Of a DNA stretch of 64,000 nucleotides, positions 8,863 to 17,987 are shown piece after piece. A program made the translations under genes and the position numbers. The stretch's first letter is position 1, and every line of letters starts with the position of its first letter. The stretch lies in contig NZ_CP058983.1 in assembly GCF_019278465.1 (NCBI RefSeq), positions 1,177,501-1,241,500 of the forward strand, written 5' to 3'. The DNA comes from Tenacibaculum sp. AHE14PA (GTDB lineage Bacteria; Bacteroidota; Bacteroidia; Flavobacteriales; Flavobacteriaceae). The notes beneath the pieces are model-generated. The model worked only from the letters and a program-made list of their open reading frames with translations, was not told the DNA's origin and searched no databases.

Positions 8863-9250
8863 TGTTGTTTGTTTTAAAATCTTTAATTTCCAATTGGCTA
8901 TCTTTAATTCGTTGCCCAATCATCGTTAAAATTCTTTTATTAATATCAGTATTGTTTTCTTTATAAAATTCAAATTCACCAACGGTAAATTGACCTATAA
9001 TTAAACCTAAAAACTGATTTTTTAAATTTATGTTTTTTTTGGTGATATTGTTCACCGCTTTATTAAATTTCTCTTTTTCGACATTTAAAATATCTACCTT
9101 TTGATTCTTACAAAAGAAAACAAAAAATTGTAAAAGCAGCTCGTGTTGTAACTTTAAAATTGGCCGTATTGTTTTATTCTGAAAATCTTCTACAGGAATT
9201 TCAGAGGATAAATTTAAAACCGGACGAATACTTATTTTGTTACTATCCAT
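8840..9250 (-). CDS. Conserved flavobacterial protein of unknown function in the purC-fabV operon
   Basis: A 136-residue cytosolic protein. It has a conserved-looking core of two parts: [20 protein letters not shown] and [21 protein letters not shown] recall homologues in Flavobacteriaceae that databases sometimes call glyoxalase, but no glyoxalase metal-binding pattern is visible, so I do not adopt that name. The start overlaps the last 8 bases of purC and the end overlaps the first 23 bases of fabV. The three products are therefore translated in coupled fashion. The function is unknown; the tight embedding between purine and fatty-acid genes is the only clue. Confidence 0.75.
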   Translation of the reverse strand: MDSNKISIRPVLNLSSEIPVEDFQNKTIRPILKLQHELLLQFFVFFCKNQKVDILNVEKEKFNKAVNNITKKNINLKNQFLGLIIGQFTVGEFEFYKENNTDINKRILTMIGQRIKDSQLEIKDFKTNNNDNRTKN

Positions 9251-10190
9251 TTAAAAAATTAACTACATTTTTTTCTATACGATCTAATACGTTTGTTGTA
9301 TTTGCTTTTACAAATTTCTCTCCTGTAATTTGTTCGTATAATTCGATATATCTGTTTGAAATCTCGATAACCTTTTCGTCAGACATTTCAGGTATTTGTT
9401 GTCCGTCTTTTCCTTGAAAATCATTTTCAATTAACCACTGACGCACAAATTCTTTTGATAATTGCTTTTGAGCTTCTCCTTTATCCTGTCTTTGTTGATA
9501 TCCTTCAGCATAAAAATAACGAGAAGAATCTGGCGTATGAATTTCATCAATCAATACAATTTCACCTTCTTTTGTTTTTCCGAATTCATATTTAGTATCT
9601 ACTAAAATTAATCCGCGAGAAGCTGCAATTTCAGTTCCTCTTTGAAACAATGCTCTAGTGTATTTTTCTAAAACGATGTAATCTTCTTCAGAAACTACAT
9701 TTTTAGATAAAATTTCTTCACGTGTAATATCTTCATCATGATCACCATTATCTGCCTTGGTAGATGGTGTAATTATAGGAACAGGAAACTTGTCGTTTTC
9801 TTTCATTCCTTCTGCTATTGTTACGCCACATAAAACTCTTTTACCTGCTTTATATTCACGCGCTGCATGACCAGACATGTAACCACGAATTACCATTTCT
9901 ACCTTAAAAGGTTCACATAAATGACCAATTGCTACGTTTTCATCAGGGTTTGCATGTAACCAATTCGGAACAACAGCTGCTGTATCATTCATCATTTTGG
10001 TAGCAATCTGATTTAAAATCTGACCTTTAAAAGGAATTTGACGTGGTAAAACTACATCGAAAGCAGATAATCTATCTGAAGCTATCATCACTAATAACTC
10101 GTCATTTATATTATAAACTTCTCGTACTTTACCTTTATAAACCGACTTTTGTTTTGGAAACTGAAAATTGGTTTCGTTAATTGTATTCAT
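9243..10190 (-). CDS. purC: SAICAR synthase
   Basis: A 315-residue phosphoribosylaminoimidazole-succinocarboxamide synthase, the longer form common in Bacteroidota. It ligates aspartate to CAIR using ATP in de novo purine synthesis. Recognisable motifs are the N-terminal [22 protein letters not shown], the substrate-binding [31 protein letters not shown], and the C-terminal [15 protein letters not shown]. It is the first gene of an operon with an unknown protein and fabV. A gap of about 100 bases separates it from the 5'-nucleotidase gene upstream. Confidence 0.96.
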   Translation of the reverse strand: MNTINETNFQFPKQKSVYKGKVREVYNINDELLVMIASDRLSAFDVVLPRQIPFKGQILNQIATKMMNDTAAVVPNWLHANPDENVAIGHLCEPFKVEMVIRGYMSGHAAREYKAGKRVLCGVTIAEGMKENDKFPVPIITPSTKADNGDHDEDITREEILSKNVVSEEDYIVLEKYTRALFQRGTEIAASRGLILVDTKYEFGKTKEGEIVLIDEIHTPDSSRYFYAEGYQQRQDKGEAQKQLSKEFVRQWLIENDFQGKDGQQIPEMSDEKVIEISNRYIELYEQITGEKFVKANTTNVLDRIEKNVVNFLNG

Positions 10191-10290
10191 TTTTTGTTTG
10201 TTGTGTTGTTGACTACAAAAATATGTTATTTATTCTTCTTTTTTATTTAACACCTCTTTTTAATTACCTAAATCAGCTTTTGTAAAAAAA

Positions 10291-11742
10291 CTAAATAGTG
10301 TATTTAAAGTAATTAGCACAACTAGGGTAATTAACCTCTGAATTGGTATTTTGCAAATAAGACATTATTGATTCTGCTGCCGAAAGATCTTGTACTTTAT
10401 TCTCTTCAGGAAAATATTCATCGTGAACAGCAGGAATGTAATCGTTTAAACCTACCGAAAGTATCGTATTATCGTTCATTAAATTACCGGTTGCATCTTT
10501 AATTTCAACTTCATTTCCTACTTGTTCAATAGTAATTCCTGAATAATAAAAACCAGACGCTGAACCTATTAAAAAGTCTTTTATTTGCTGAACACTCATA
10601 TCGTATTTTACGGTTCCGTTATTAAAAGGCTCTATTGTATATATTTCTTCCTTCGTAATATCTCCTTTATCTAAAGAACTTCTAACTCCGCCTGAATTTT
10701 GAAAAGAAACATCTACATTCATAGCACTTTTAAGCGCATCCGCATAAAAACAACCTACTTTATGTTTTTCGTGATATATTAATGACTCACCAACTACTTC
10801 TTTTAATTCTGGTAAATCGTTATAACCGTCAATAATATCTTTTAAATTCTGATCATATTCTGTTACTTCATCAAGATTGATAAGTGTATATTTAATATTC
10901 GTAATTGCTTTATTTTTTACTGATATTTCAATTTTACCTAAATTCTTTAAATAAGATCCTGATTGAAAAATTGGAATTCCGTTTTCAACCGTATTAATTT
11001 CTTGATGAGAATGTCCGCCTACTATTAAATCGAAATACGGATATTGTTCTGCTAATTGTACATCTCCTAACCCTTTATTTGTAGAGTGTCCTAAATGAGT
11101 TAATGCGATAAAAAGATCTGAATCTTCAGACTTTTTAACATCTTTATATTTGCTTACAACAGCTTCTGGTCTTTGAAAAGCAAAGTTTTCAACTTTCCAT
11201 GGATGTGTAGACGGAATTGTACCGTTGTCTTTTCCGTTTGTTTCTACCAAACCTAAAAACGTAATTTTTAAACCATCTTTTAAAACCGTATAATATTCGT
11301 TTGGTTGCGGCACATTGGTCTCTAACATATCAACATTTGCGCAAACCCACTTAAAATTAGATTGATCTATTCTATCTTTCAATGTTTCTTCACCGTAGTC
11401 GAATTCGTGATTTCCTAAAACTGAAATATCAAATCCCACTCTATTCATAACATCAATCATCGGGTATCCTTGATTGTCTGTATAATTATCAACCACTGGG
11501 CTTCCAGAAAACATATCGCCACTACACGCAACGATGACACTATTATTTTCTTTTTCCTTATCAATTATATATTTAATCTTAGCAAAATTGTCTAGTCGGG
11601 CATGCTGGTCATTTACAAAGAAAAGTGTTATATTTTTTTCTGTATTTTCATCTACATTATTATTATCTGTCTTTGGTGAACATGAAAAAAGTATTAAAAG
11701 AGAGATTATATTAAGAAAATACAAAGGCAATTTATTTTTCAT
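10291..11742 (-). CDS. 5'-nucleotidase / UshA-like metallophosphatase lipoprotein
   Basis: A 483-residue exported enzyme that hydrolyses nucleotide monophosphates or related esters. The N-terminus is a lipoprotein signal (hydrophobic residues 5-20 then FSCSPK), so it is probably membrane-anchored. The metallophosphoesterase domain has FFVNDQHARLD (the family D-x-H), GNHEFDYGEE, LTHLGHS and VGGHSHQEI as metal ligands. The C-terminal 5_nucleotid_C domain follows from about residue 315, including SFQNSGGVRS and EPFNNGTV. Both domains are in one chain, as usual for UshA. The two genes upstream on the strand encode a small membrane protein and PhoH; co-transcription is possible but not shown. Confidence 0.9.
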   Translation of the reverse strand: MKNKLPLYFLNIISLLILFSCSPKTDNNNVDENTEKNITLFFVNDQHARLDNFAKIKYIIDKEKENNSVIVACSGDMFSGSPVVDNYTDNQGYPMIDVMNRVGFDISVLGNHEFDYGEETLKDRIDQSNFKWVCANVDMLETNVPQPNEYYTVLKDGLKITFLGLVETNGKDNGTIPSTHPWKVENFAFQRPEAVVSKYKDVKKSEDSDLFIALTHLGHSTNKGLGDVQLAEQYPYFDLIVGGHSHQEINTVENGIPIFQSGSYLKNLGKIEISVKNKAITNIKYTLINLDEVTEYDQNLKDIIDGYNDLPELKEVVGESLIYHEKHKVGCFYADALKSAMNVDVSFQNSGGVRSSLDKGDITKEEIYTIEPFNNGTVKYDMSVQQIKDFLIGSASGFYYSGITIEQVGNEVEIKDATGNLMNDNTILSVGLNDYIPAVHDEYFPEENKVQDLSAAESIMSYLQNTNSEVNYPSCANYFKYTI

Positions 11743-11796
11743 TTTATTGATGATTTTAATCGTTTTATTAATTTGATGAATTATTGATGATAATAA

Positions 11797-11982
11797 TTAT
11801 TGTTTTATTTTTTTATCAAAAAGAGAATAAAAAAAAGCAACTGATGATCCTAAAAGCATAATAAACAAACTTGTTCCTTTTAAGAAAAAAGGAAGAATAG
11901 GATTATTATACTCTAAAAAATAAATAGTTGCTCCAATAATGCATATTAAAAGCCCTAATAATGCTATTACTTTCTTTTTCAT
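11797..11982 (-). CDS. Small two-helix membrane protein
   Basis: A 61-residue protein made almost entirely of two transmembrane segments (about residues 5-23 and 32-54), with a basic tail KKIKQ. Its ATG lies one base after the stop of the PhoH gene, so it is very likely translated from the same mRNA. I do not recognise a family. The short turn between the helices holds an NNP and a K-G, and both ends probably face the cytosol. It could be a regulator or stabiliser of a membrane complex, but nothing in the sequence says which. The operon position is the main support for its being real. Confidence 0.65.
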   Translation of the reverse strand: MKKKVIALLGLLICIIGATIYFLEYNNPILPFFLKGTSLFIMLLGSSVAFFYSLFDKKIKQ

Positions 11983-11983
11983 A

Positions 11984-12937
11984 TTATTCAGTTTCTATAC
12001 TTTTATAGGCTTTAATAATACTTTTAATTAATCGGTGACGCACTACATCTTTATCATCTAAATACACCATCGCAATTCCTTTAATATCTTTTAAAGCCAA
12101 TAACGATTCTTTTAATCCAGAAATTTGTTTACGAGGTAAATCTATTTGACCAGGATCTCCAGTAATAATAAATTTTGCATGCATTCCCATTCTTGTTAAA
12201 AACATTTTCATTTGGTTGTGCGTTGTATTCTGTGCTTCATCTAAAATAACAAAAGCATTGTCTAACGTACGACCACGCATAAATGCCAAAGGAGCAATTT
12301 GTATAATTCCTTTTTCTAAGTGCGATTCTAATTTCTCATGCGGAATCATATCACGTAATGCATCGTATAAAGGTTGCATATACGGGTCTAGTTTTTCTTT
12401 TAAATCACCCGGAAGAAAACCTAAATTCTCGCCAGATTCTACCGCTGGCCTTGTTAAAATTATTCGACGAACTTCTTTTTCTTTTAATGCTTTTACAGCT
12501 AATGCTACTGCTGTATATGTTTTCCCTGTACCTGCAGGTCCAACAGCAAATAGCATATCGTTTTTACCCATTAAATCAACCATTTTACGTTGATTTGTTG
12601 TTTGCGGTTTTATTAATTTACCATTAACGCCATGGACTAAAACACCTTCTATTTTTCCTGACTTTTGAATTTCTTCTTCTTTTCCGGTTGATGTTAAAAC
12701 ACGCTCGATACTGTTTTCATCTAATTTATTATACTTATTAAAGTATTTCATTAGCATCACTACCCGTTTTTCTAACTCATCTAAAATTTCGGGTTCACCA
12801 TAAATCTTAAGCTTATTTCCTCTAGCTACAATTTTAACTTTCGGAAAATACTTTTTCAACTCTGTTATCGTACTATTTTGAGCGCCAAAAAATTCATTTG
12901 GGTCAATTTCTGTTATTTCAATGATACGTTCGTTCAA
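11984..12937 (-). CDS. PhoH-like ATPase (PhoL/YbeZ family)
   Basis: A 317-residue cytosolic P-loop ATPase. The N-terminal 110 residues carry a KH-like nucleic-acid-binding region seen in PhoL/YbeZ proteins. The PhoH domain follows, with Walker A GPAGTGKT at residues 133-140, Walker B VILDEAQNTT and the sensor-like ITGDPGQIDLP. In other bacteria such proteins act with the YbeY endoribonuclease in RNA metabolism and heat tolerance. The gene is divergent from the SAM hydrolase operon and is followed after one base by a tiny membrane-protein gene. Confidence 0.93.
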   Translation of the reverse strand: MNERIIEITEIDPNEFFGAQNSTITELKKYFPKVKIVARGNKLKIYGEPEILDELEKRVVMLMKYFNKYNKLDENSIERVLTSTGKEEEIQKSGKIEGVLVHGVNGKLIKPQTTNQRKMVDLMGKNDMLFAVGPAGTGKTYTAVALAVKALKEKEVRRIILTRPAVESGENLGFLPGDLKEKLDPYMQPLYDALRDMIPHEKLESHLEKGIIQIAPLAFMRGRTLDNAFVILDEAQNTTHNQMKMFLTRMGMHAKFIITGDPGQIDLPRKQISGLKESLLALKDIKGIAMVYLDDKDVVRHRLIKSIIKAYKSIETE

Positions 12938-12995
12938 TTGATAAAAGTTTTAATTTATTCACATTAAAAATAATGATTATTTTTATTGATTTATG

Positions 12996-13003
12996 TAGTT
13001 TTG
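12996..13003 (+). promoter_or_regulatory. Bacteroidota -7 box (TAGTTTTG) upstream of the SAM hydrolase operon
   Basis: TAGTTTTG matches the Bacteroidota -7 consensus TAnnTTTG and lies 53 bases before the ATG of the first gene of the 13-17 kb operon. No clear TTTG is present at -33, so only half of the promoter is supported. Confidence 0.4.
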
Positions 13004-13056
13004 CCATAAAATTTAGCCTATTTTTTCAACCTACTAATTAACAAGTACTTATACTA

Positions 13057-13920
13057 ATGTCTCTAATTACATTGACCACCGATTTCGGAATAAAAGATCA
13101 CTTTGTTGGTGCTGTAAAAGGAGCAATTTATAGTGAGTTACCAGAGGCTAAAATTGTTGATATTACACATCATATTACGCCGTTTAACATTACCGAAACT
13201 GCTTATATTTTAAAAAACACTTACAAGAGTTTTCCAGACAAAACAATACACATTGTTGGTGTAGATTCGGAATTAAGTGTAGATAACAAACACATTGCTA
13301 TAGAATTAGATAATCATTATTTTATTTGTCCGGATAACGGTTTAATATCAATGATTACATCAGAAATTAATCCTACCAAGATTGTAGAAATTAATATTCA
13401 TAATCACATAGAAACTAGTTTTCCTGTTTTAGATGTTTTTGTGCAAGTAGCTTCGCATATTGCTCGTGGCGGTAGTTTAAATGTTATTGGTAAAGAAATA
13501 ACTTCTTATAAGAAAATTATTGAGATACAGCCAAAAGTAAATCAGGCACAAACTGTTATTATTGGTGGTGTTATTTATATAGATAATTACGGAAATGTAA
13601 TTACAAACATCCACAAAAAACTATTTAATACTATAGGAAAAGGTCGAGATTTTAAAGTTTCAGCAAAACGATCTTTTTTTAATAAAATTTACAATCGATA
13701 TAATGAAATTGTAGACTATACTGTTCCTGAGGATAAAAGACGTTATGACGGAGAAAAGCTTGCTATTTTTAATTCGGCAGGTTTTTTAGAAATTGCTATT
13801 TACAGAAGCAACCTAAACACCGTTGGTGGTGCATCGTCTTTATTAGGCCTTGGATATAGAGATACTATTACTATTGAATTTGAAACTATTGAAACACCCG
13901 ATTTTACCACAATAAATTAA
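13057..13920 (+). CDS. SAM hydrolase / SAM hydroxide adenosyltransferase (DUF62 family)
   Basis: A 287-residue member of the fluorinase/chlorinase-like (DUF62) family. Ordinary members hydrolyse S-adenosylmethionine to adenosine and methionine. The N-terminal signature TLTTDFGIKDHFVGAVKG is diagnostic, with the VDITHHITPFNI segment next. The mid-protein VGVDSELSVDNK, YFICPDNGLISMI and IYIDNYGNVITNI complete the family pattern. No halide-binding insertion typical of fluorinases is evident. It is the first gene of a plus-strand operon with an ABM-domain protein, a GNAT and the gliding genes gldF and gldG. Confidence 0.92.
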   Translation: MSLITLTTDFGIKDHFVGAVKGAIYSELPEAKIVDITHHITPFNITETAYILKNTYKSFPDKTIHIVGVDSELSVDNKHIAIELDNHYFICPDNGLISMITSEINPTKIVEINIHNHIETSFPVLDVFVQVASHIARGGSLNVIGKEITSYKKIIEIQPKVNQAQTVIIGGVIYIDNYGNVITNIHKKLFNTIGKGRDFKVSAKRSFFNKIYNRYNEIVDYTVPEDKRRYDGEKLAIFNSAGFLEIAIYRSNLNTVGGASSLLGLGYRDTITIEFETIETPDFTTIN

Positions 13921-13924
13921 AAAT

Positions 13925-14221
13925 ATGTTTGTACGAATTGTAAAGATGAGTTTTCATTCAGAAAAAATTGAAGAATTCTTAGCTAATTTTAACACCAAAA
14001 AAGAGTTTATTAGAAACTCACCAGGTTGCCGTTTATTAGAATTGTATAGAGACAAAACAAATTCTGATATCTTTTTTACTTACAGCTATTGGGAAACCGA
14101 ACAAGATTTAGAAAACTACCGAAACTCTGATTTATTTAAAGGAGTTTGGGCACAAACAAAAGTATTATTTAACGACAAACCATTAGCGTGGAGTGTTGAC
14201 AAAACCGTAAGCCTACCATAA
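13925..14221 (+). CDS. ABM-domain protein (putative quinol monooxygenase)
   Basis: A 98-residue single-domain protein of the antibiotic biosynthesis monooxygenase fold, a small dimeric alpha/beta barrel. The pattern VRIVKMSFHSEKIEEF, SPGCRLLELYRDKTNSD and FFTYSYWETEQDLENYR fits the family. It starts 4 bases after the SAM hydrolase gene, and its stop overlaps the next ATG by one base (TAATG). A role in quinol oxidation or in small-molecule detoxification is family-level inference. Confidence 0.85.
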   Translation: MFVRIVKMSFHSEKIEEFLANFNTKKEFIRNSPGCRLLELYRDKTNSDIFFTYSYWETEQDLENYRNSDLFKGVWAQTKVLFNDKPLAWSVDKTVSLP

Positions 14222-14745
14222 TGAACTACCCTACTATTTTCCCTGAATTATCTACAGAAAGATTAACATTACGTCAATTATCTTTTAACGATAAACGAAC
14301 TATTTTTAAACTGCGTTCTAACAAAGAAATCAATAAATTGATTGTTAGAGATACGCCTAAAAACTTAAATGATGCTGATTCTTTTATTCAAACTTGTTTG
14401 GATGAATTTGAAAAAGGAAATCGAATTTTTTGGGCTATTCAACATCAAGAAAGCAACCAAATAATTGGTACCATTGTTTATCATAATATCAATGCCGAAA
14501 ATAATTATGCAGAAATTGGCTATGAATTAAATCCCGATTTTCAAAATGAAGGTTTTATGAGTGAAGCCATGGCTACTGTTTTAGAGTATGGTAAATCGGT
14601 TTTAGAACTAAACACCATTGAAGCTTTTACACATCAAAATAATACTGCATCAACAACGTTATTAGAAAAACATCAGTTTATTTTAGATGATGAGGATTTA
14701 TTTGACGACAATACTATTTTTCGCCTCGATATAAACCAAGAATAA
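14221..14745 (+). CDS. GNAT family N-acetyltransferase (RimJ/RimL-like)
   Basis: A 174-residue acetyltransferase. The N-terminal TERLTLRQLSFNDKRTIFKL is the usual beginning of the RimJ/RimL-type subgroup. The AEIGYELNPDFQNEGFMSEA segment corresponds to the acetyl-CoA-binding motif A, with the family Q/R-x-x-G/A replaced by QNEG. Start and stop each overlap neighbouring genes by one base, so it is translationally coupled to the ABM protein and to gldF. It could acetylate a protein N-terminus, a ribosomal protein or a small amine; the substrate is unknown. Confidence 0.9.
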   Translation: MNYPTIFPELSTERLTLRQLSFNDKRTIFKLRSNKEINKLIVRDTPKNLNDADSFIQTCLDEFEKGNRIFWAIQHQESNQIIGTIVYHNINAENNYAEIGYELNPDFQNEGFMSEAMATVLEYGKSVLELNTIEAFTHQNNTASTTLLEKHQFILDDEDLFDDNTIFRLDINQE

Positions 14746-15455
14746 TGTACGCCATACTAAAAAAAGAATTTAACTCATTTTTTGCATCACCAATAGCTTA
14801 TTTAGTTATCGGTGTTTTTTTACTCGTAAACGGATTATTTTTATGGGTTTTTAAAGACAATTTCAATATTTTAAATGCTGGTTTTGCAGATTTAAGTTCT
14901 TTCTTTTATTTAGCGCCGTGGTTATTTTTATTTCTGATTCCGGCAATTACCATGAAAAGTTTTGCTGATGAGTTAAATAGCGGAACCATCGAGATTTTAA
15001 AAACCAAACCTGTAACCGATTGGCAAATTGTACTTGGTAAATTCACCGCTTCTTTACTTTTAGTATGCATTGCGTTGCTACCTACTTTAACGTATGTATA
15101 TACCGTTTATTTGCTAGGAAACCCTATTGGTAATTTAGATATTGGTAGTACAATTGGCTCGTATTTAGGATTACTTTTTTTAGCTGCCACTTATACCGCG
15201 GTTGGTTTATTTACGTCTACACTCTCTAAAAATCAGATTGTCGCTTTTATCTTAAGTATATTTATTACTTTTATTTTATTCTACGGATTTGATGCCGTAA
15301 GTGACACTTTAGGTAATTCGATACAACAATTCGGAATTAACGAACACTTTAAAAGTATTAGTCGCGGTGTGGTTGATACGCGCGATGTTATTTACTTTTT
15401 AAGCGTTACTATTTTCTTTTTATTCATCACCAAACAACAATTAAAAAATGAATAA
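14745..15455 (+). CDS. gldF: Gliding motility ABC transporter permease GldF
   Basis: A 236-residue ABC-2-type permease with six predicted membrane helices. The N-terminus MYAILKKEFNSFFASPIAYL and the FADELNSGTIEILKTKPVTDW segment are typical of GldF. It works with GldG and the ATPase GldA (not in this window) in an ABC complex needed for gliding in some Flavobacteriia. The ATG overlaps the upstream GNAT stop by one base and the end overlaps gldG by 8 bases. This gene supports assignment to a gliding or once-gliding flavobacterium. Confidence 0.94.
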   Translation: MYAILKKEFNSFFASPIAYLVIGVFLLVNGLFLWVFKDNFNILNAGFADLSSFFYLAPWLFLFLIPAITMKSFADELNSGTIEILKTKPVTDWQIVLGKFTASLLLVCIALLPTLTYVYTVYLLGNPIGNLDIGSTIGSYLGLLFLAATYTAVGLFTSTLSKNQIVAFILSIFITFILFYGFDAVSDTLGNSIQQFGINEHFKSISRGVVDTRDVIYFLSVTIFFLFITKQQLKNE

Positions 15456-17091
15456 GAAGCTACAACATATTGCTTTTGCATTTATCGGATTAATCTTGAT
15501 AAACTACCTTTCTAATGCTGTTTATAAACGATTCGATTTAACACAAGATAAACGATACACAATTTCTGATGTTACTTATAGTTTACTTGAAAAAATAGAT
15601 GCTCCTATTTTAATAAACGTGTATTTAGAAGGTGATTTTCCTGCAGAATTTAAGCGTTTACAAACAGAAACACGTCAGTTTTTAGAAGAACTAAAAGCTG
15701 TCAATTCTAATGTTAGATTTCGATTTATCAATCCGAAAACTATACGTGAACGTTTGATTAAAAAAGGAATGATGCCTAGTCAATTAACTGTTGAAGAAGA
15801 CGGTGATTTATCAGAAGCTATTATTTTTCCTTGGGCAGAAATTGGTGTTGGTAAAAAAACGGAGTTGGTTTCTTTATTACCAAACTCATTGGCCAAAACA
15901 CAAGAAAACCAATTGCAAAACGCTATTGAAAAATTAGAATATTCTTTTGCGAACGCAATTCATAACATCACCAAAGCAACAAAACCAAAAATAGCCGTAA
16001 TTGCTGGTAATGGTCAATTAGAAGATATTCAATTATACAGTTTACTAACCGAACTCGGTAAAAAATACCGTTTAGCAAAGTTTTCATTAAATAACGTAGC
16101 AACTAATCCGCAGAAAACAGTAACCGACTTAGCAAAATACGATTTGGCAATTATAGCCAAACCTACGGAACGTTTTACAGAAGAAGAAAAATTTACCTTA
16201 GATCAATTTATTACCAATGGAGGAAAATCTCTTTGGATGATTGATCAAAATTATGCTGATACTGATAGTTTATATAACAACGGAAAGATGTTAGCTTTTC
16301 CTCGTGATTTAAACTTAACCGATTTACTGTTTAGCTACCAAGTTCGTGTAAACAACAAGTTAATTCAAGATTTGTATTCTGCTAAAATTCCTTTAGCTAC
16401 CGGAAATGTAGGAAACCAAGCACAATTTCAGCATTTAAATTGGTTTTATCATCCGTTGGTAAACGGAAATCCGAATCATCCGATTACTAAAAACCTTGCT
16501 CCTGTTCGTTTTCGTTTTACCACACAAATAGATACTTTAAAAGGAAACTTAAAAAAAACACCTTTATTAATAACTTCTGTACTTACAAAAAAAATAGGAA
16601 CGCCTAATTTTGTTGAGTTACAAAGTATTGCAAAGCAACCTGTAGAAAACGAATTTAATAGTGGCCCGCAGCTTTTAGGAGTATTATTAGAAGGTAGTTT
16701 TAATTCAGCTTATAAAAACAGAACGAAACCTTTTAAAACACCACTTTTTAAAGCAGAAAGTAAGGCAAATAAAATGGTGGTTATTGCTGATGGAGATATT
16801 GCCAAAAATCAGATTTTAAAAGGGAAACCACACGATTTAGCTTTAGATAAATGGACAGGTGAGCAATTCGGAAATAAAGATTTCTTAATCAATACAATCG
16901 ATTATTTATTGGATGATTCTGGTTTAATAAATCTTCGTAATAAAACAGTAACCATTAATTTATTAGACAAACAGAAAGCTTTTACCGAAAAACGTTTTTG
17001 GCAATTTATAAACATTGGAGTTCCGTTAATTTTACTTGCCTTGTTTGGGTTTGGTTTCAATTATTTAAGGAAGCGGAAATATTCTAAATAG
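15448..17091 (+). CDS. gldG: Gliding motility ABC transporter accessory protein GldG
   Basis: A 547-residue partner of GldF. An N-terminal membrane helix (about residues 8-25) is followed by a large periplasmic region containing RFDLTQDKRYTIS and a GldG/IFT52-like domain (KPKIAVIAGNGQLEDIQLY and onward). A C-terminal helix near residues 520-540 returns to a basic tail. The length is normal for GldG. The start overlaps the end of gldF, and it is the last gene of the operon. The role of the complex in gliding and adhesin handling is established for flavobacteria, though its exact substrate is not. Confidence 0.94.
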   Translation: MNKKLQHIAFAFIGLILINYLSNAVYKRFDLTQDKRYTISDVTYSLLEKIDAPILINVYLEGDFPAEFKRLQTETRQFLEELKAVNSNVRFRFINPKTIRERLIKKGMMPSQLTVEEDGDLSEAIIFPWAEIGVGKKTELVSLLPNSLAKTQENQLQNAIEKLEYSFANAIHNITKATKPKIAVIAGNGQLEDIQLYSLLTELGKKYRLAKFSLNNVATNPQKTVTDLAKYDLAIIAKPTERFTEEEKFTLDQFITNGGKSLWMIDQNYADTDSLYNNGKMLAFPRDLNLTDLLFSYQVRVNNKLIQDLYSAKIPLATGNVGNQAQFQHLNWFYHPLVNGNPNHPITKNLAPVRFRFTTQIDTLKGNLKKTPLLITSVLTKKIGTPNFVELQSIAKQPVENEFNSGPQLLGVLLEGSFNSAYKNRTKPFKTPLFKAESKANKMVVIADGDIAKNQILKGKPHDLALDKWTGEQFGNKDFLINTIDYLLDDSGLINLRNKTVTINLLDKQKAFTEKRFWQFINIGVPLILLALFGFGFNYLRKRKYSK

Positions 17092-17144
17092 TAAATTATT
17101 AATAGTTCCATATATTTAAACACAACGCTATTTAAATCAACCCA

Positions 17145-17204
17145 AATTTATTTCAAGTTCTCATGCTTATTCGTTTGTTGTGCTATGTGATTCTGAAATA
17201 AATT
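17145..17204. repeat. 11-base inverted repeat between convergent gldG and the epimerase-like gene
   Basis: AATTTATTTCA at 17145-17155 and its exact complement at 17194-17204, separated by 38 bases, lie in the 131-base gap between convergent genes. The arms are AT-rich and the loop long, so this is a weak terminator candidate at best. Confidence 0.3.
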
Positions 17205-17222
17205 ATGAATGGCACTTTAATT

Positions 17223-17987
17223 TTAAGCTAACAAATTATCATAAACAAAAGTATAATTCAATTGCTTTTGTACTTTATCTGAATTGATAATTTTATATTC
17301 TAAAGGAGAAGAATCATCAAAAACTGGTGGTGCTGTTTTTAATACTTTCTTCGCGTTTATATAATATTCTTTTCGAGATGGATGATGATTAGAACAGGCG
17401 TTAAAAACTTCTCCAAAAACATTTTGTTTTATTACTTGATAAATAATTCCGATACAATCTTGTTGATGTATCATATTTACAAAACCATTTGGTTGTGGTA
17501 TCTTTTTGTCTTTAAACCAATTCCCTGGATTTCGATTTTCTCCAAACAATCCAGCGAATCTAATAACCGTTGTAGCGAAGTTTCTATTCGTTCTAAAAAC
17601 ATTTTCTATTTCAACTAAAGTAGAGTCTACAGTTGTATCATTCTCATTCATTTCTTTATTTAAACTCGGATACACGGAAGTTGAACTTATAAAAATTACT
17701 TTTTTTATAGCCCATTTCTCAAGCTCTTTTATCAAGTTTTTAAAACCTAAAACATTCTTAGAAGGAATGGCAACGATTAAAACATCCGCAGTTAAAAATG
17801 ATTGAAGTTCTTCGTTATCATCTTTAGTTATATCAACTATAAAAGGCTGAATTCCTACTTCTTTAAAAATAGCTAACTTCTCTATAGAAGTTGTTGATCC
17901 TTTTATCAAATACCCTTTTTCTATTAAGTATAAAGCCAAAGGCTTTCCTAACCAACCACAACCTAAAATACTAATATTATGAATCAC
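17223..17987 (-). CDS. NAD(P)-binding epimerase-like protein (YeeZ type)
   Basis: A 254-residue Rossmann-fold protein. The N-terminus ISILGCGWLGKPLALYLIEKGY is the glycine-rich dinucleotide site. The mid-region IFISSTSVYPSLNKEMNEND and VIRFAGLFGENRNPGNWF resemble extended short-chain reductases of the YeeZ/SDR type. The usual YxxxK catalytic pair is not obvious, so the activity may be degenerate or different. It overlaps the 3' end of the upstream aquaporin gene by 11 bases, indicating co-translation. The substrate is unknown. Confidence 0.85.
   Translation of the reverse strand: MIHNISILGCGWLGKPLALYLIEKGYLIKGSTTSIEKLAIFKEVGIQPFIVDITKDDNEELQSFLTADVLIVAIPSKNVLGFKNLIKELEKWAIKKVIFISSTSVYPSLNKEMNENDTTVDSTLVEIENVFRTNRNFATTVIRFAGLFGENRNPGNWFKDKKIPQPNGFVNMIHQQDCIGIIYQVIKQNVFGEVFNACSNHHPSRKEYYINAKKVLKTAPPVFDDSSPLEYKIINSDKVQKQLNYTFVYDNLLA

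Noticed and set aside
8840..9250. Glyoxalase as the name for this protein
   Set aside because: No metal-binding or fold motif of glyoxalases is visible; I keep it as unknown.
12216..12593. 125-codon plus-strand frame inside the PhoH gene
   Set aside because: A shadow of the PhoH coding frame; the minus-strand frame has intact Walker motifs and domain structure.
13057..13920. Fluorinase or chlorinase activity for the SAM-dependent enzyme
   Set aside because: Those enzymes share the fold, but the halide-binding insertion is not evident. Hydrolysis of SAM is the default for this family.
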